A DNA stretch of 64,000 bases from Lunularia cruciata (GCA_948567375.1 OX419758.1:59525001-59589000); one strand, 5' to 3'. Counted from the stretch's first letter, positions 40,606-53,459 are shown. Notes: generated by a model not told the origin, from the letters alone. Numbers and translations are program-made.

Positions 40606-42918
40606 GGTCTAGGTCCTATTTGGTTAGTCAAACAAGCTTTGATCGGAGGGAATCTTTTAGGGAATCTTCCTGTATGAGTCTCAGAATCACGTAAGGTCCC
40701 ATTGGAAAGCTCTCGATGAGACAAACCAGGGGGAGGGAAGGCCAACCTTTCCTCCATTGGGGAGGAGAGGGGGAGGGATAGGCATATTTTTTAGGCATAA
40801 TTCATCCGTTTAGGCCTCCAAAATTGCCTTCGAAGATTTCAAGCATATTTCGATTCCTACTCTATTAGTAGAAGTCCCCATTTGGTGATATCTTTTTTTG
40901 ATCTGTTTAGTCCATCATGTGTAACATCCTTCTTGATGTTACCAAACCAATTCTCATCTTTAAATCATATGTCTAGCTATTGGTTCTAAGGTCCTCAAGT
41001 CTATTTTGGTTTCTGCTATATTAGTAGAAGTACTCTTTTGGTGATACTTCTATCTGATCTATTTTGACCATCATATATAACATCATTTTAGATATTACCA
41101 AACCAAATTTCACATCTTGATCATATGGCTAGCTTGTGGTATTACATGGACTCACATTGGTTATTGTAGTTAACCAATGTGAGTTATCTACATATTGTAG
41201 ATCCAGAGATACCTCCACATACTCTTGTACGCTGTTCTTCTCTCTCAATCCCCATAGTCAGATTCGGGCCATCTACACAAAATCCACCGATTAGACATTC
41301 AACAACAATCCTTCTTGCATTTTTGTCCACGTGACCTCCCTTCTCTTTATCAACATGTATCATTCCCAAGCATCGTACCATGTGAGAGCTTTATCGGTCA
41401 AGTACTCAAATGCAAATACGCTTGCAATATGCTTCGTGATCTCTTTTGAAAACAATCAAAATATAGATTCATTCTTGAGATCCAATTTTCCACTACTCCC
41501 ATCGTACGCTACCCCTTGTAAGGCTCGATGTTGCAAGCCTTCTTCATCCCGAGTAGCAATGTGACTTCATCGGTGACAAGGTTCGTAGGCACGGGTGCCT
41601 CTCCAAGTACTTCAGTCGCAAGTATTGGGTTTTGAGACTGCTCTTTTTCTTGCATTGCTTGATTATTCTTGAGGATCTGCACTTGATTTTGTAATGTCTC
41701 CATGGTCATCTTAACCTCTCAAAATTCATTTGATATCCCTTGCATTCTTTGCACCAGCTCTTGCAATTGCGGATCCATGGTTCCTGCAACACTCAATTGC
41801 TAATGTCTACTTCAATATAGAGTCAATATGATCACTTTGGAAGGCGCACAAACTATCAAAATTACCATTGGGACCTCAGTAGCTATCACTCGTTGATAAT
41901 ATTACTCACCAAAATTCCTAACCACAAAATCTCTAAATATCATTTCCGGTCTCACTACATAACAAATTTATACTTGAGTGTTGAAAGGGAAAGGATTTGA
42001 GACATTCATATCCAAAACATCATAATAGAATATAGATTATCAAATCCCATTCTCTGTCGTATACCACCACATATAGAATCACCGGGTTTGGTGAGTTCAT
42101 CACTCTGTCTATGAATTCTGTTCCATAATGATAAACTAACGATACTCTCATTTGCTCACGGTGAATGTACATAACCTTGATGTGGAATGGATTCAAAAAT
42201 GAAAAGCTAGGTGTGAGAAATTGTCATCCCAATGCATCCATCTCATCTGCTCTTTGAAGTCTTTCCTAAGTCTAGTAATTACTCTATGTTCTCCATCTCA
42301 AATTACTCAGTTTCAATGGTTCATGTTCTTCCAAAAGAGATGATCCACTCTCTTGGACTAAAACACTCGCTCTTATAATATTCCAAGGACAAGAGAAAAG
42401 AGAAAATATAGATTTCACACTCAATCATCCAATGCCCCAAAAGAGCATCTTCTCTTCATTATACAGACAAAGAGGATCCCTTCCAAGGAAGCTCCACCAT
42501 AGGATTAAGCACACAAATAGGTGATATGTCAACAAGCTCTACCCTTGGATTACTTACTTGGATGGGTGATATGTCGATACTGGTTATATCTGGTTAGTCA
42601 AACAAGCTTTGACCAAAAGGAATCTTTTAGAGAATCTTCATGTAAGAATCTCAAAATCATATGGATGAAATACCATTGGAAAGTTCTCAAAAAAACAAAC
42701 CAAAGGGGAAGGAAAGCCGACCTTTCCTCCATTTTGTTAGGGGAAGGGGAGGAACCTACACATTTTTGAGATCTAATTCATCATACACATTTTCAAGGCC
42801 TAATTCATCCGTTTAGGTATCCAAAATTATTTTTAAAAATTTCAAGCATATTTCGATTCATACCCTATTAGTAAAAGTTTCCTTTTGGTGATATATCTTT
42901 CTGATCTGCTTAGTCCAA
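40606..42918 (-). mobile_element. Internally deleted family L element with gag only
   Basis: On the minus strand there is a partial L LTR (42374-42918), a leader, a degenerate gag region (about 41190-41800), then a second partial L LTR (40606-41146) in the same orientation. No protease, reverse transcriptase or integrase sequence lies between. The gag region includes a coiled, Gln-rich start (METLQNQVQILKNNQAMQ, complement of 41650-41703) and a part reading GVVENWISRMNLYF typical of plant gag. It resembles the non-autonomous LTR-gag-LTR class. Both LTRs are truncated at the outer edge of the cluster. Confidence 0.6.
41151..41183. repeat. Perfect 13-bp inverted repeat (hairpin)
   Basis: ctcacattggtta pairs with taaccaatgtgag across a 7-base loop. 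It lies four bases beyond the L LTR end at 41146, between LTR and gag remnant. Confidence 0.8.
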
Positions 42919-43110
42919 CAAGAGCTTTGTTTGAAGCCAAAAAAACACATTTTGAAATTGGGCTTGTGCATTTGATGACTCAAAGCATCTATCAACAGGA
43001 TAGCTATCAGGGTCTTCCCACAGCCAAGTGTCCCGGAATATGATTGTGTTCTCGTGCAGTGCCTTGTCCAGCACCTCGAGTTGATATCTGCATTTAATAG
43101 CCAACTCAAC
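42919..43110 (-). pseudogene. Dicer-like helicase fragment, frameshifted
   Basis: In one frame the minus strand reads RYQLEVLDKALHENTIIF; one base-shift later it reads GCGKTLIAILLIDALSHQM. Together these match the start of the DExD helicase domain of plant Dicer-like proteins, including the Walker A motif GCGKT. A frameshift splits the two halves, and the domain ends at 42919 where family L LTR sequence begins. An AG just before the first half could be a splice acceptor. It is the remnant of a gene, or a captured piece of one; no other Dicer domain is seen in the window. It lies about 0.9 kb beyond the pseudouridine synthase stop, on the same strand. Confidence 0.7.
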
Positions 43111-44042
43111 TCTTCTTCAGACCAAACACCCGAATGTGGCCGTGTTTACCAGAAATATTAGCAGTGGAGTTTGAGAGATCTGACAATTGAAAAGAAAAAC
43201 TCAACAACTTAAACAATAAGTTCTAACCACTTCAATCCCGGAGTAATTTCTCTCTTACATGCTCTCATCTCCCATTCACCTTGTAGGCAGGAACAATGAT
43301 TCTACAACGGCCACCACAAGAATGGTTCAATCTTCACATTTTGAAAGCTAAAAAGGAGTTGATGTTTTGATAGGAATGTTACTTTAAAAGAAGCATGAGT
43401 GCATGTATAGCAAGCAACCGTTTGACGAACGTAGATGTGTTACTAGAATCCTCGTTGTCCTGGGTGTTATATTTTAGAAGAGTTCCAAAAGGGCATGTAA
43501 CAAGTGGCTAAAATCAAGGCTGAATACAACGTGGATCTCTTACAACCAAGCAGTGGCCATCTTTGCATCTTTGCACAAGTTCCATCTTCGCATTGTTGAA
43601 CTCGGTGTAGACACATCTGTGAAGTTTCATTCGACTCCGTTGCTCAGGACGTGGGTATGCGTGGATAATAAATCTACATTCGTTACAGACCGGAGAACTT
43701 CCATGTTATCAGATCACAGTTTGAGGGTGGATGAAGTTCGTTCCTTCAGATCGATGTAGCTTGGACGGAAATATCAGGGCACTGCCTATATCCATGCTTT
43801 TAAGCTCAACGACACGTTTAAGGAACACCATATAACGGTTCAATACCATGGAGAGAATCCATAAATTGGACGGAAGTTCGTCAGTGGAGATTACTGTGGC
43901 TTGTCCATAGCTTGACACGAGCACGTTGCTTGCATTCAGGCATGGAAACTCAGCAAAACACAACAGAAAAGGCAATCCACCAATTTCTCAAGAGCATTCT
44001 GTATACGAACTCACCGGAACGAAGGACTCCGAGAAAACAAAT
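43111..44042. other. Sequence between Dicer fragment and pseudouridine synthase, little recognised
   Basis: Part of this must be the 3' untranslated region of the minus-strand synthase gene. An open frame of about 88 codons without a recognisable domain is on the minus strand at 43709-43975 (it includes the stretch SNLWILSMVLNRYMVFLK). I cannot assign it and would not call it a gene on present evidence. Confidence 0.35.
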
Positions 44043-47000
44043 TCACGAGGTCTCCCACCAAGGGGAGCCTGCATTGAATTGAAAAATCTGGCCATCATCA
44101 TCCCATGATATTTGGCATGCTTGCAGTCCAATTGCGCACTCAGGCTCACGGCCGTGGACTGCGAGCCATCTCTCCATACATCCACCATCTCTTCTATCCT
44201 TGATGTTCCCGATCCAGGACTTCTCATTTTCCACATTTGTGGCATAGAGGCAGGGATCTACATCTTGATTTTTAAGACGTGCTAAGGTTGCAGGGATGTA
44301 CATGGAATCTCCGAGTAACGGAGCATCCATCGCTGCACACTGCAATCGGACCTGCCAATCACAGGAAAAGAAAGTCGCGATCATTAATCATGTTGATATA
44401 GGGATAAAACCTATGAAAGCTGACTCACTGCACACAGCGCAGTTATATATACCCCTAAGCATACAGAATATCAAGGACAGCAAGGCTCCAGTTCACACTC
44501 ACTAAAATGGCGACCTTTAGGATGAATCCATATGTGTTTGAGCTTGCAAGTCCGTGAGACATTGTTTACTTGATAAGTGATAGATTAGAAAGCTGAGTGA
44601 ACATTTTGTAAACAATTTGGCTGTTGCACAGACCTGGTGTGTACGCCCGGTAAGAAGCTCCAGTGTCAATTCATATGCACACGGTTGCACCTCCAACCCA
44701 CAATCTTTAACTCCGTTCTTTTTCAGTGTAGAAGGACTTGGCCAAGGGACCTGCTTACAGCTTATTATGTCCAATTCACAACGCTGCCATTTGTCATGAC
44801 TTCCTGCAAACATGATCGTTGAAGCTTTAGCCAGTGACCAAAGCAGAATGCAGTTGGACTTTCTGCTAGCATCATAAAAACAACATCCCATTCTGCACTA
44901 CTGTTGGAGAAGGAAATCATTGGAGACATGTAGTCTTTCAATAATATTTATGTACGTAAAGCTTGTGGAGAGAAGGAAGTACCAATGCTTAATAGCCTGG
45001 GTGAATGGCGATCTGGTCGCATGTAATGAACCATCCTTCCTACAGGTACTGGTCCTGCTGCAAGGGCACGATATACCTTGTTCATCTTCTTACCCTGTAA
45101 ACAAAGGCATGCCCAGTACCACGGGGTGAATTAGTGGAGAAACAGCCTTCCGGGAAGATCTAGAGAATACTCAACGTTTGAAAGGACATACAATTGCAGA
45201 CACGCAACTAAGGACTTAACAGCTAGACTCCCTTATGGCAACCATACTTACCCGCATCAACTCATGAAACTTTGATGAGAATTCTTCTGTTTTGGCCAAA
45301 ACCACACTGGCAACAAAATCAACAATATAATTAATTCTAGTGCTTCAGTAGACAGAATTTTCTGAAAGAAAAAGAATCCAGACAACAGATTTATAAGCAA
45401 AAGTATGCAGGAACAGTTCGAGCCAAGGGGGATCCACATCCAGAAAACAAACACTGTGCACTTTAGTCTTCAGCTTGGGAGCGAGGAACAAAGTCCTCAC
45501 AAGCTAGCATCTGTGCGCAGGACATGGCTACATACGTACCATCCCTCAGTACAATTGTCGATCTGATGGGTGATGCAAAGAGGTGATTGAAGTCCTATCG
45601 CTCGTGCGACGAACATTGCAGAAGTTTCCTCTATGTTATCAACTGTACCACCAACCTACATATTGCAAGTTGACTTTCATTAACCCAGATTCGTTTTGAC
45701 TATTATATATCGAAAGATGAAGCAAATAGCTACCCAACAACGCATCTTTGCGATCTAGTCACTTGCATTCCACATCAAGGTAAAAAAGTTTACATCACTA
45801 ACAGTTGCAAACCTAACCTAGTTATAAATATTTATAATTTCAAAGGCTGAGAAAGAAAGTTTTAAACTCAATCAATCAAACAAGCGATAATGTTAATGAT
45901 ATATTCAGACATGAGAGCAGAAGCCGTTCGAAGAACAGGGGATCCACAACTCATTACGTGTAAATGTTGTGCATATGAAATGTAAACATGATATGTGCAA
46001 ATCGAGATGAGAAATGAAACTCTAAAGAAGGTAAAGAATCTAACCGATTAAATGCGAGGTTAAGCACAAACGAAATATCAACTATATCCTGATCAACAGC
46101 AGTAGAGAACGGATATACATCATGTAATCGATCAGCGCTAAGTAAAGCATGTAGCGAAATAGACAAGCTGTAATTGAATACCCATGAGTCAAAACTAAAC
46201 CAATCAAGAGAACTGAAAGTGCCAGACTGGAGAGAAAACATGAAGCAAAACAACCAATGTGAGTTGGAGCAAAGGGGAAGAGAGTGGATGGTCTCTAGGC
46301 TGAGAAGGAGCTAAGCGTCAAAGGACTGGATAGAGTATATCACAGGAAGCGCTATGGACGCATGAGTCCTGAGACACTAACAAACTGATGGAAGCAGAAG
46401 GCGGCCATAGTAGACCTCCACTAAAACACATGCGACTTCATCAGTGCCTCACGCAGTGCCAAAGTAACTGAGCAAGTGTCAGTACCCCTGGTACCGAGCT
46501 TCTGCTCGATAACTCATGAGTGCCAAGGCAAACTCGGTTGCTGTGTACTCGTGTCGCTCAGGGTAAGGGAAAGCTATAATGTATGAATAAGCAGAATGAC
46601 TTTGTCATTCTGATTATTCATATGTTATAGCTTATTCATACGTACTGCAAATAAATCAGGAAATAAATCAACATCAGAAGGAAGAGAATGAAATTGTGAG
46701 CAAGAGAAGGTAAGGGACTCGAGACATACCTGGTTAAAGCCTGAAATGAAACAAATGTTAGTATCGAAAGCAAATAAAAACTAGTAGAACTACTCGATGA
46801 TGCAAACAAATAAAGAAGGTGGTAAATTAACTGAGTGAAATCAACAAAGAAACAGTAAGGAGCTGAGGCAGACGGCACGGGAAGGAGCAAGTCGTTTGAC
46901 ACCCAAAGAAGACAGTAGAGAGCGAGTCCAAAGACACACGGAAAGAGCAGGTCATTTGCCACAGAAACAGGGGGTTTTCACAGAGTAAAGCAGAGCGAGC

Positions 47001-49162
47001 AGCAACCAAAGGTGGAATGAAAACAATAATCCAAAGAGGGAAAGGGGCGGAAGGAGGAGGGGGGTTTTCCAGAGGAATGCCTCGGGTGCTTTGAGGGGCC
47101 TCGGGTACTGTGAAGGAGAAGGGCAGCGGGCTGTGTGGGACCACGCGTCAGCAAATAAACCAACAAGTACTAGTACTTATTAGTACTTGTAATGATATAC
47201 AAGTGGTAAAGACCACATAAAAGATATAGAGATAAGAGCTTGATGGAACTCTTTGTTTGCTTTAGGAAAAATAATCCATGGTCTTTCTCCGATAAGAGAC
47301 CTGAAGTCTTACCGACACTCCGGCAGGTTTATCTAGAACTAGGTAGGACTCTGTGTCAGAAATTATCCTCTGCTTCCAATCATATTCGTAGCATCTGCGC
47401 ACATCGCCAAAGAGGTTGACCTCCATTATTAAATTACGATAAATTTTCAATATGTGCCACAAGCCTGGTCAAATTCATAAACGAACTGTTGATATAAAAA
47501 CGGAAGCGATGAAAAGTCCAAAGCCTTCCGAGACAACAAGATATGCCGGTCTCTAGATGCAAGAGGATGCAAGATCAACACACACAGTAGTATGGTGGAA
47601 TATAGAGAAAGAGACCTTCAACACAGAATGAAGTGCAGCACAATTACTCAAAAACTTTCACCAAAAGGGGAAACAAGTACCCACTATGAGCGGTATGAAA
47701 AGAAGCAATGACCAAATCCAGAACCGAACATTTGCATGCAGACCAGAGAATTTCTTACATACTCAGGTGAACTAGGAATGAATAAAACATTCGGGACTCG
47801 CTAAGCTTCATGGTTATGGAGTAAGATGTTGGGTACCCATGAGAAGAAATCTTGCCTGGGAAATCGTTTTGGATGAACATGGACCCGCAAATATGTCCCA
47901 GCTTCCAGATCCATGTCCTTGCTGAGCAGCCTGTAAGTTTTTTGAGCTTCCCTGGCTGTCTTTCCTTTACATGAGGGTCGTTTCTTATGATCCTGTAGGG
48001 AAGAAAACTGTTTGTACACTTCAGTCTGTTCCGGTGTGGCAGTTGGCGGAGGGGACGGGCACAAAAGGGCATAATGAACTGCTCCGAACTCTACCAGGTC
48101 TTCCACATACCTATGAGCGAAGTTGACAATACCTCAGTTACAATCACACGCAGTTGGACGTTTTGCAAAGGTGTCGATCGAGGAGGACATAATCCCATCC
48201 ACTTTCTAAAAGTGAGATCCACCGTTATTAAGTGCCATTGTAAGTTTCATGATCTCATTTGAGCTTCAGACTTGATCTCAGTTCTAAAAACTGGAGGAAC
48301 TAACGGCTATATAGACTCACAGTGGAGGAAGTGAGAGAGCCCTGCTAACAACGTCAATGACGTTTCCACCTTCCTTGAGAACCATTTGTTCTACACGAGG
48401 TGGCAATTGGTCTTGGGGGCAAGGATCTAGGCGCCTGTACTCCACGGGCCTGCACTTCAACAGATGATTACAATTACGGAAAAAGATTTTTACCAATTTG
48501 TTGTCAATTATCAACAACAATAGCTACAACAGGCCGACTCTTCTTGTGATAGTTAGAACGAGACAGAGATTAGGGGAACGCTGCATAGAACTGTATGTTG
48601 TATACTCAGTCTCGGAGGTGAATTATCAATGCTAGTTCACAGAGCTAGCACAACTATACGCTTCGCTAAACAATGATAGAAAACGAAAACATGGATCATT
48701 ATTTTCATCTATCGTACTTCAGGTATAAGAAACAGCTAGTTTTTGAACGAGCTCTAACGACCTATTGCACCTATGTCTATTAAATGCAAATTTGGGCTTA
48801 GAAAGCCGGCATCACCTTTGCGCAGAAGATTCTACGGCGGGCTCCCAAGCTCGACCATTGGGGTGAACCGTGAGAAAAGGTAGCTGAAATGCGGTATCGG
48901 AGTCCTTGGCAGGAATCCATGCTCGTCCATTTTCATGAGTCGTCAAGGCAGGTGAACCTAACTTCACATTCGAACTGGGGGCAATTGCAGAGCCTATACT
49001 ACTGGCTGAACAATCCAGCTTGCATAACACCAGACGAGTCCTTACAACTGGCAGGATACTATTCCGACAGCGCAAGGGACCCGGACGTAGGAGATGCTCG
49101 GACACATGAACGCAAGAGGTTCTCAGGGAGAGCTGACAATTGGGTAGCAAAGTAAACCCCAT
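44043..49162 (-). CDS. RNA pseudouridine synthase, plastid-type (RluA family, plant RPUS6-like), nine exons
   Basis: Exons on the minus strand: 48816-49162, 48321-48449, 47856-48110, 47313-47394, 45540-45655, 45252-45306, 44983-45094, 44634-44803, 44043-44351. They join in phase to 524 codons plus TGA. Exon 1 encodes a Ser/Leu/Arg-rich start typical of a plastid transit peptide and a small repeat (NGRAW twice). A KEGGNVIDVVSRALSLPP region follows, then the catalytic domain: SYLVLDKPAGVSVGGT, THQIDNCTEGC (Asp of the RluA active-site motif) and LLTGRTHQVRLQ. The family-specific end is GLQACQISWDD and AGSPWW. The enzyme converts uridine to pseudouridine in RNA. All introns are GT-AG except intron 3, which begins GC (47855-47854). 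No disabling change is seen, so the gene is probably functional. The start ATG at 49162 is the first in the open frame. Confidence 0.9.
45656..47312 (-). other. Large intron 4 of the pseudouridine synthase gene
   Basis: This 1657-bp intron is several times longer than the other seven (157-461 bp). It contains a foldback at 46571-46633. No retrotransposon sequence shared with the rest of the window was found in it. Confidence 0.75.
46571..46633. repeat. Foldback with 30-bp arms and 3-base loop
   Basis: Arms 46571-46600 and 46604-46633 pair at 27 of 30 positions around ttt. It sits in intron 4. The tiny loop argues against a microRNA precursor; a small palindromic or MITE-like insertion is more likely. 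Confidence 0.8.
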
Positions 49163-49923
49163 AGCGACACTCTTGCATTTTTGGTCCAGATTGCCACACT
49201 CAGAGAACAATTTGCACTTGTTGAGAGTCTGTACACACTGAACCAGTTGTCGTCTTCATACCCAGCTTGAAAACTTTACGAGTTTATGCAACCATCCTCC
49301 AATTCGTGTGAGTACTTTTCTTCACCCCACTCTCGCCATGGGGCTAGCAGATGAAGGGTCGCATCTACACTCTTCGAAACCCAACAACAGGATACAACAC
49401 ACGATCAAAATTTTGCTTGAAATCTGAATCTCCAACGCAGCCTTGGATCATATGCGAAGTGTGCATACAGACTGGTCCTAAACCCCGAAGCACGGAGCTG
49501 TGAACGTAACACACCAGTTTCCAACTTACTAATCAATCTATTTCTCTCTAATAAGTCGATAAGATTTACTCTTTATTTTCTCTTGAGCAGATAAATCTGC
49601 AATTTCCTGGCAAGAAAAAAATCATAGAGTTTCAAACTAGCTGGATGCACATGCTGTTTATTGGTTAGTGACAGTAGGTTATTGTCTACTGAATTTGAAA
49701 ATCTTTGAAATTTATTTTTTAGAATTATTTTATATTCAGAGGTACAAATCTTGTGAATATTTATTTTGCTAAAAGTATCGAGTCAAATTTAATTTCGCTT
49801 GTATACAATTATTTAATCTGCTTATGTATTCTAGGGGAAATGTCAAAAATATACTCGTACTGATATTATAAACCTACTCTAAACAATTCAATATTTACAA
49901 AATTAATCTTTGTATTTACCGAG
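49163..49923. other. Upstream region of the pseudouridine synthase gene
   Basis: This region should hold the promoter and 5' untranslated region of the minus-strand gene. An AT-rich stretch lies at 49530-49910. I see no clear TATA box at a defined spacing and no coding sequence. Confidence 0.4.
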
Positions 49924-50148
49924 CCTTGATACTGGTTCTGAACGCTAGGTCGAGAGAATGCAAGCCTTGCCTTGATACTGGTTCTGAATGCTAGGTCGAG
50001 AGAGTGCAAGCCTTGCCTTGATACTGGTTCTGAATGCTAGGTCGAGAGAGTGCAAGCCTTGCCTTGATACTGGTTCTGAATGCTAGGTCGAGAGAGTGCA
50101 AGCCTTGCCCTGATACTGGTTCTGAATGCTACGTCGAGAGAGTGCATG
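49924..50148. repeat. 46-bp minisatellite, five units
   Basis: Units begin ccttgatactggttctga and contain gctaggtcgagag. The first unit lacks the leading ccttg, so the array is 41 + 4 x 46 = 225 bp. The second to fourth units are almost identical, and the outer ones carry substitutions. Confidence 0.9.
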
Positions 50149-51170
50149 CCTTGCCCATCTTCGGGCTTGCGATTCATCTGGGTTCCATGAGTTCTAGATC
50201 ACTTCTTCTGGTTGATCCTTCTTGCAAAGCAGTGTTTGAACCATCATGGCAAGCTCGAGTTTCATGCCATCTGATTATGAGTGGAACCATTCCACCTACT
50301 ATCTTCGACTTTCCATGTTTCACAACGTTTGCACTCTTATATTACAGATTGTTTGAAAAGTTGAATGCTCTTTGGTGGAGACTTTCAAGTGCTATTTTAC
50401 ATTGATCAGATAGTTTAGAAGCAATGGCCAAAAGCAACGCTGACAGGCTTGGATGAGCGGTGGTTATATATGGCATGGTACGGAGGTAGAGAATTGTAAA
50501 GTAATGGGAGAAACATACTTTCTAGCCCTGGTTTGCAAAAGAAACTTCGCAATCATGCTTGTGGTCCTAACAAAAATCTGAAGAAACCAACAACAGCGAG
50601 AAGAGCTTCCGGTAACAAAGGTTAGGTTTTTGCAATGATCAAAATCTCTTGATCCTAAAGCGCATAGGTTGAAAAGTGAGTAAAAGCAAGAAGAAAGAAA
50701 CCTTCAGAAAAGTTGACAAGAAGTAGCAATATGAGAATTGTGCCTTACAAAAGGGTGATACAAAGTAGATGGAGTTCCACACAAAAGGTACCATACAATA
50801 AGATAATTATAATAAGGGGGTCAAAACCACTTTCCTTAGATGATGTTTGCAATGTTCTAATGTCCTTGACTTGATTGGAATTAGCAAATGAACTTGTTGC
50901 ACCAAATAATTTTTTCCAAGACTTCTGATACACGGTTTCACTATGCGGATATCAAGACAACCATGTATTCAGTCTACTCCACCAACGATATCAATTGAAA
51001 TTGAGAGCTGACTTGCATGTCTTGAAAATAATACCTACTATTTGGCTACATCACAATATCAAATGCTTAATTCCGCACATAAGTATTGAATGCTTCATTC
51101 CGCACATAGTTGTATGTGTTTGTCTAGAAAGTCTCATATTGAACTAAGACCAACAAGATACACCAATTTG
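50149..51170. other. Intergenic sequence, nothing recognised
   Basis: An open frame on the plus strand (50034-50405) overlaps the minisatellite and shows no known domain, so it is not called. The rest is A/T-rich unique-looking sequence up to the start of M4. Confidence 0.4.
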
Positions 51171-53459
51171 TCAAAAATGTTCTCTTTGTTCTTAGCCAAT
51201 GACATGTTTATATTGGGAGTTGACCCAACTCTAGTGTAATAGTTGGCTGCCACACTTTGTGAGAGTAGGGATGATATGGTTCATGCTTCTAGAGTAGAGG
51301 TGGTTGATAGTGGAGTTGACTTGGTTGAGGAGCATGAGATCTATTCAACGACTAATGGTTTATAGCAAATAACATCAACTAGGTTGGAGGAGTTACCAAC
51401 TAGACCTTCCTTTGAGTAAGTTTGATTCACACCTAGAGTTGTCCTATTGGACAAATAGAGTGGGATTTTCCATTAGGTGGGACCTTCAAGGAAGGTCTAT
51501 ACACAATAGATTGTCTAATTAGACTCTAATGTGTAGCCCTTTATGTTGGAGAAGGCTACAATTGTTGGTTTTGAGCTATGGAAGACCAAATGTGGAGAGG
51601 TGTCCATTTTAGATCCAAATATCTCTAGGGGTGGTTCTACATAATATATCACATATGGTGAGCTCATTGTCTAGATTCAACCTGGTCATCCAATTGATAG
51701 CTTTGTGGTGTGAGCTTAGGCCATTGTGACAATAGTAGAGTCATATGATGTACTAGTTGCTGAAGCAGTGTTATATCCTATGGGTATTCAATGTTGACTA
51801 TTGGGCGGTGACAACTTTTTATAGGCCAAGATTACAATCATGTAAGGAACGGGCATGTTACCTATTGGTGTGCTTTAGTAGTGGTAGTCTTGGCTCACTA
51901 CAATCAAAGACCATTGTATTAGTTTAAGCTTTCAATGGTTTACTTACTTGGCCTGTTGACTTATTGGAAGGGAATGCTTATGCAAAAGATAACCCAATAC
52001 CAAAGGAGATCACTTGGATTTGGAATACAAGTAGGATTTTTCCATCCACCTTGGATGTTCCATTGTGGAGTTTCAAGGAGACATTGCAATAGCATACGTA
52101 TCAATTGGTGCAATATGCTTGTAGTGGAGTCTTTGTACCACCAAGAGACCAATGTGAGGATGAGCACTCTAAGTCTATTACCTTGTGACCTTTGGATACC
52201 ACACTTATTGCTTTGCAATATTAAGCAAAGGGAGTAAACCTATTAGAGTTTTTTGGTAGGATTATCACTGAAATAGTGGTAGTACTACATGCAAGTTCAT
52301 GGGTTGGAGGTACTTGTATGTGGAGAGAGATGAGACTTCTAGGCGAGTCTCTCTACATCATGTGGCACACTTGGCTTATTGGTATCTTGAGTTATTACCA
52401 ATGTCAACAATGAAGGGTTAGCAAAAGACCGTACTTGTAGACATTTCTTTGTTGGGGACATAAGATCTGGAAAGACATGGTCTCATTCATTTGGTGATTT
52501 TTGGATAACCATGTAGGAACACACCCATGTTGGCCAAGATCAAGGTCTATAGGATTTCCATTTTAGTGGGTTTTGGGAGATGTTGCATATACTATGATAT
52601 CTCTAGGTTCATCAATCTATTTCTCCAACCTACATTTTGGAGAACATCCCTTTGATAGGTGATTCTCATACATAGGTGGTGGTAAGTACACATCAAGGCC
52701 ATTCTTGGATGGACTTTGCCATGTTGTTGGATGTAGCCAAAGCGGGATCACGGGCTCATTGTCTTTGTCTTTGGTGGACAAACCTCTTTCCTAGAGATGT
52801 ACTACAACATACTTATGATTGGATTTAGAAACTAGACTATCTTATTATTGATGAGATTTTGGATGTTGGATGCTAGTCTCAAATGGTGGTAGTGGTTGAT
52901 AAGTCACCTATGTTAATGGTGAACCTTCTTTGACAATCCAAAGTTGCTTTATCTACACTTATGAGTTTCCAAAGCTCATACACTTCTTGAGAGAGAGGTC
53001 TTGGACTTGTTTGGGACTCATAATTATAGTAGTTGGTGGAACCCAATGCCAATGAGAGGTAGCAATACAATGGGTTTTTGTATTGGTATTACTGCCATTT
53101 CAATAATATCAAAGGTATCCAAGCATCAAGTGTTAGGTCAATCTATGGACCTAAACTATTTGACTTGAATTATGAGCCTTGGCTTGGCAAAGCAATGGAG
53201 GATGCACTTGATATGCATCACCACTCAAACACTTGTGAGCTCTATGCCTATCACGACAAATTAGGCAGATGTTGGTGGCAATGGACTGAGTGGGCATGGT
53301 ATTCATAAGACATAGCCAATGGCTTCTAGTGAGAGTGGTCTACTTAGGATGCAATTAGAGGATATATGGAGCTTGCAACAAGAGCAAATAGAGTTTTTTG
53401 CTCTGAGGTTGAGGACTTTAGCAGTTGGGGGTATGACATTACTACTCCCAAGTAGCCTA
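51171..53459 (+). pseudogene. Family M copy M4: protease and methyltransferase, decayed
   Basis: It begins at a point corresponding to M1 position ~29440 (LFLANDMFILGVDPT) and is truncated on its left. Methyltransferase traces remain: motif I LEFFGRI near 52230, motif VI ILENIPLIGD near 52635, motif VIII AHCLCLWWTN near 52755 and the tail QVLGQSMDLN near 53130. Motif IV Pro-Cys is still readable near 52510 but the Trp codon before it is now a stop. The conserved UAG junction is damaged: a TAG is present near 53452, but the CAGCCA is gone through a small deletion. This is the most diverged M copy. Confidence 0.82.

Noticed and set aside
46827-47166. Minus-strand open frames of about 60-108 codons upstream of exon 5
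   Set aside because: They lie within intron 4 of the pseudouridine synthase gene and have low-complexity hydrophobic content without any domain.
50034-50405. A 123-codon plus-strand open frame
   Set aside because: It begins inside the minisatellite, has no recognisable domain, and its first part is just translated repeat units.
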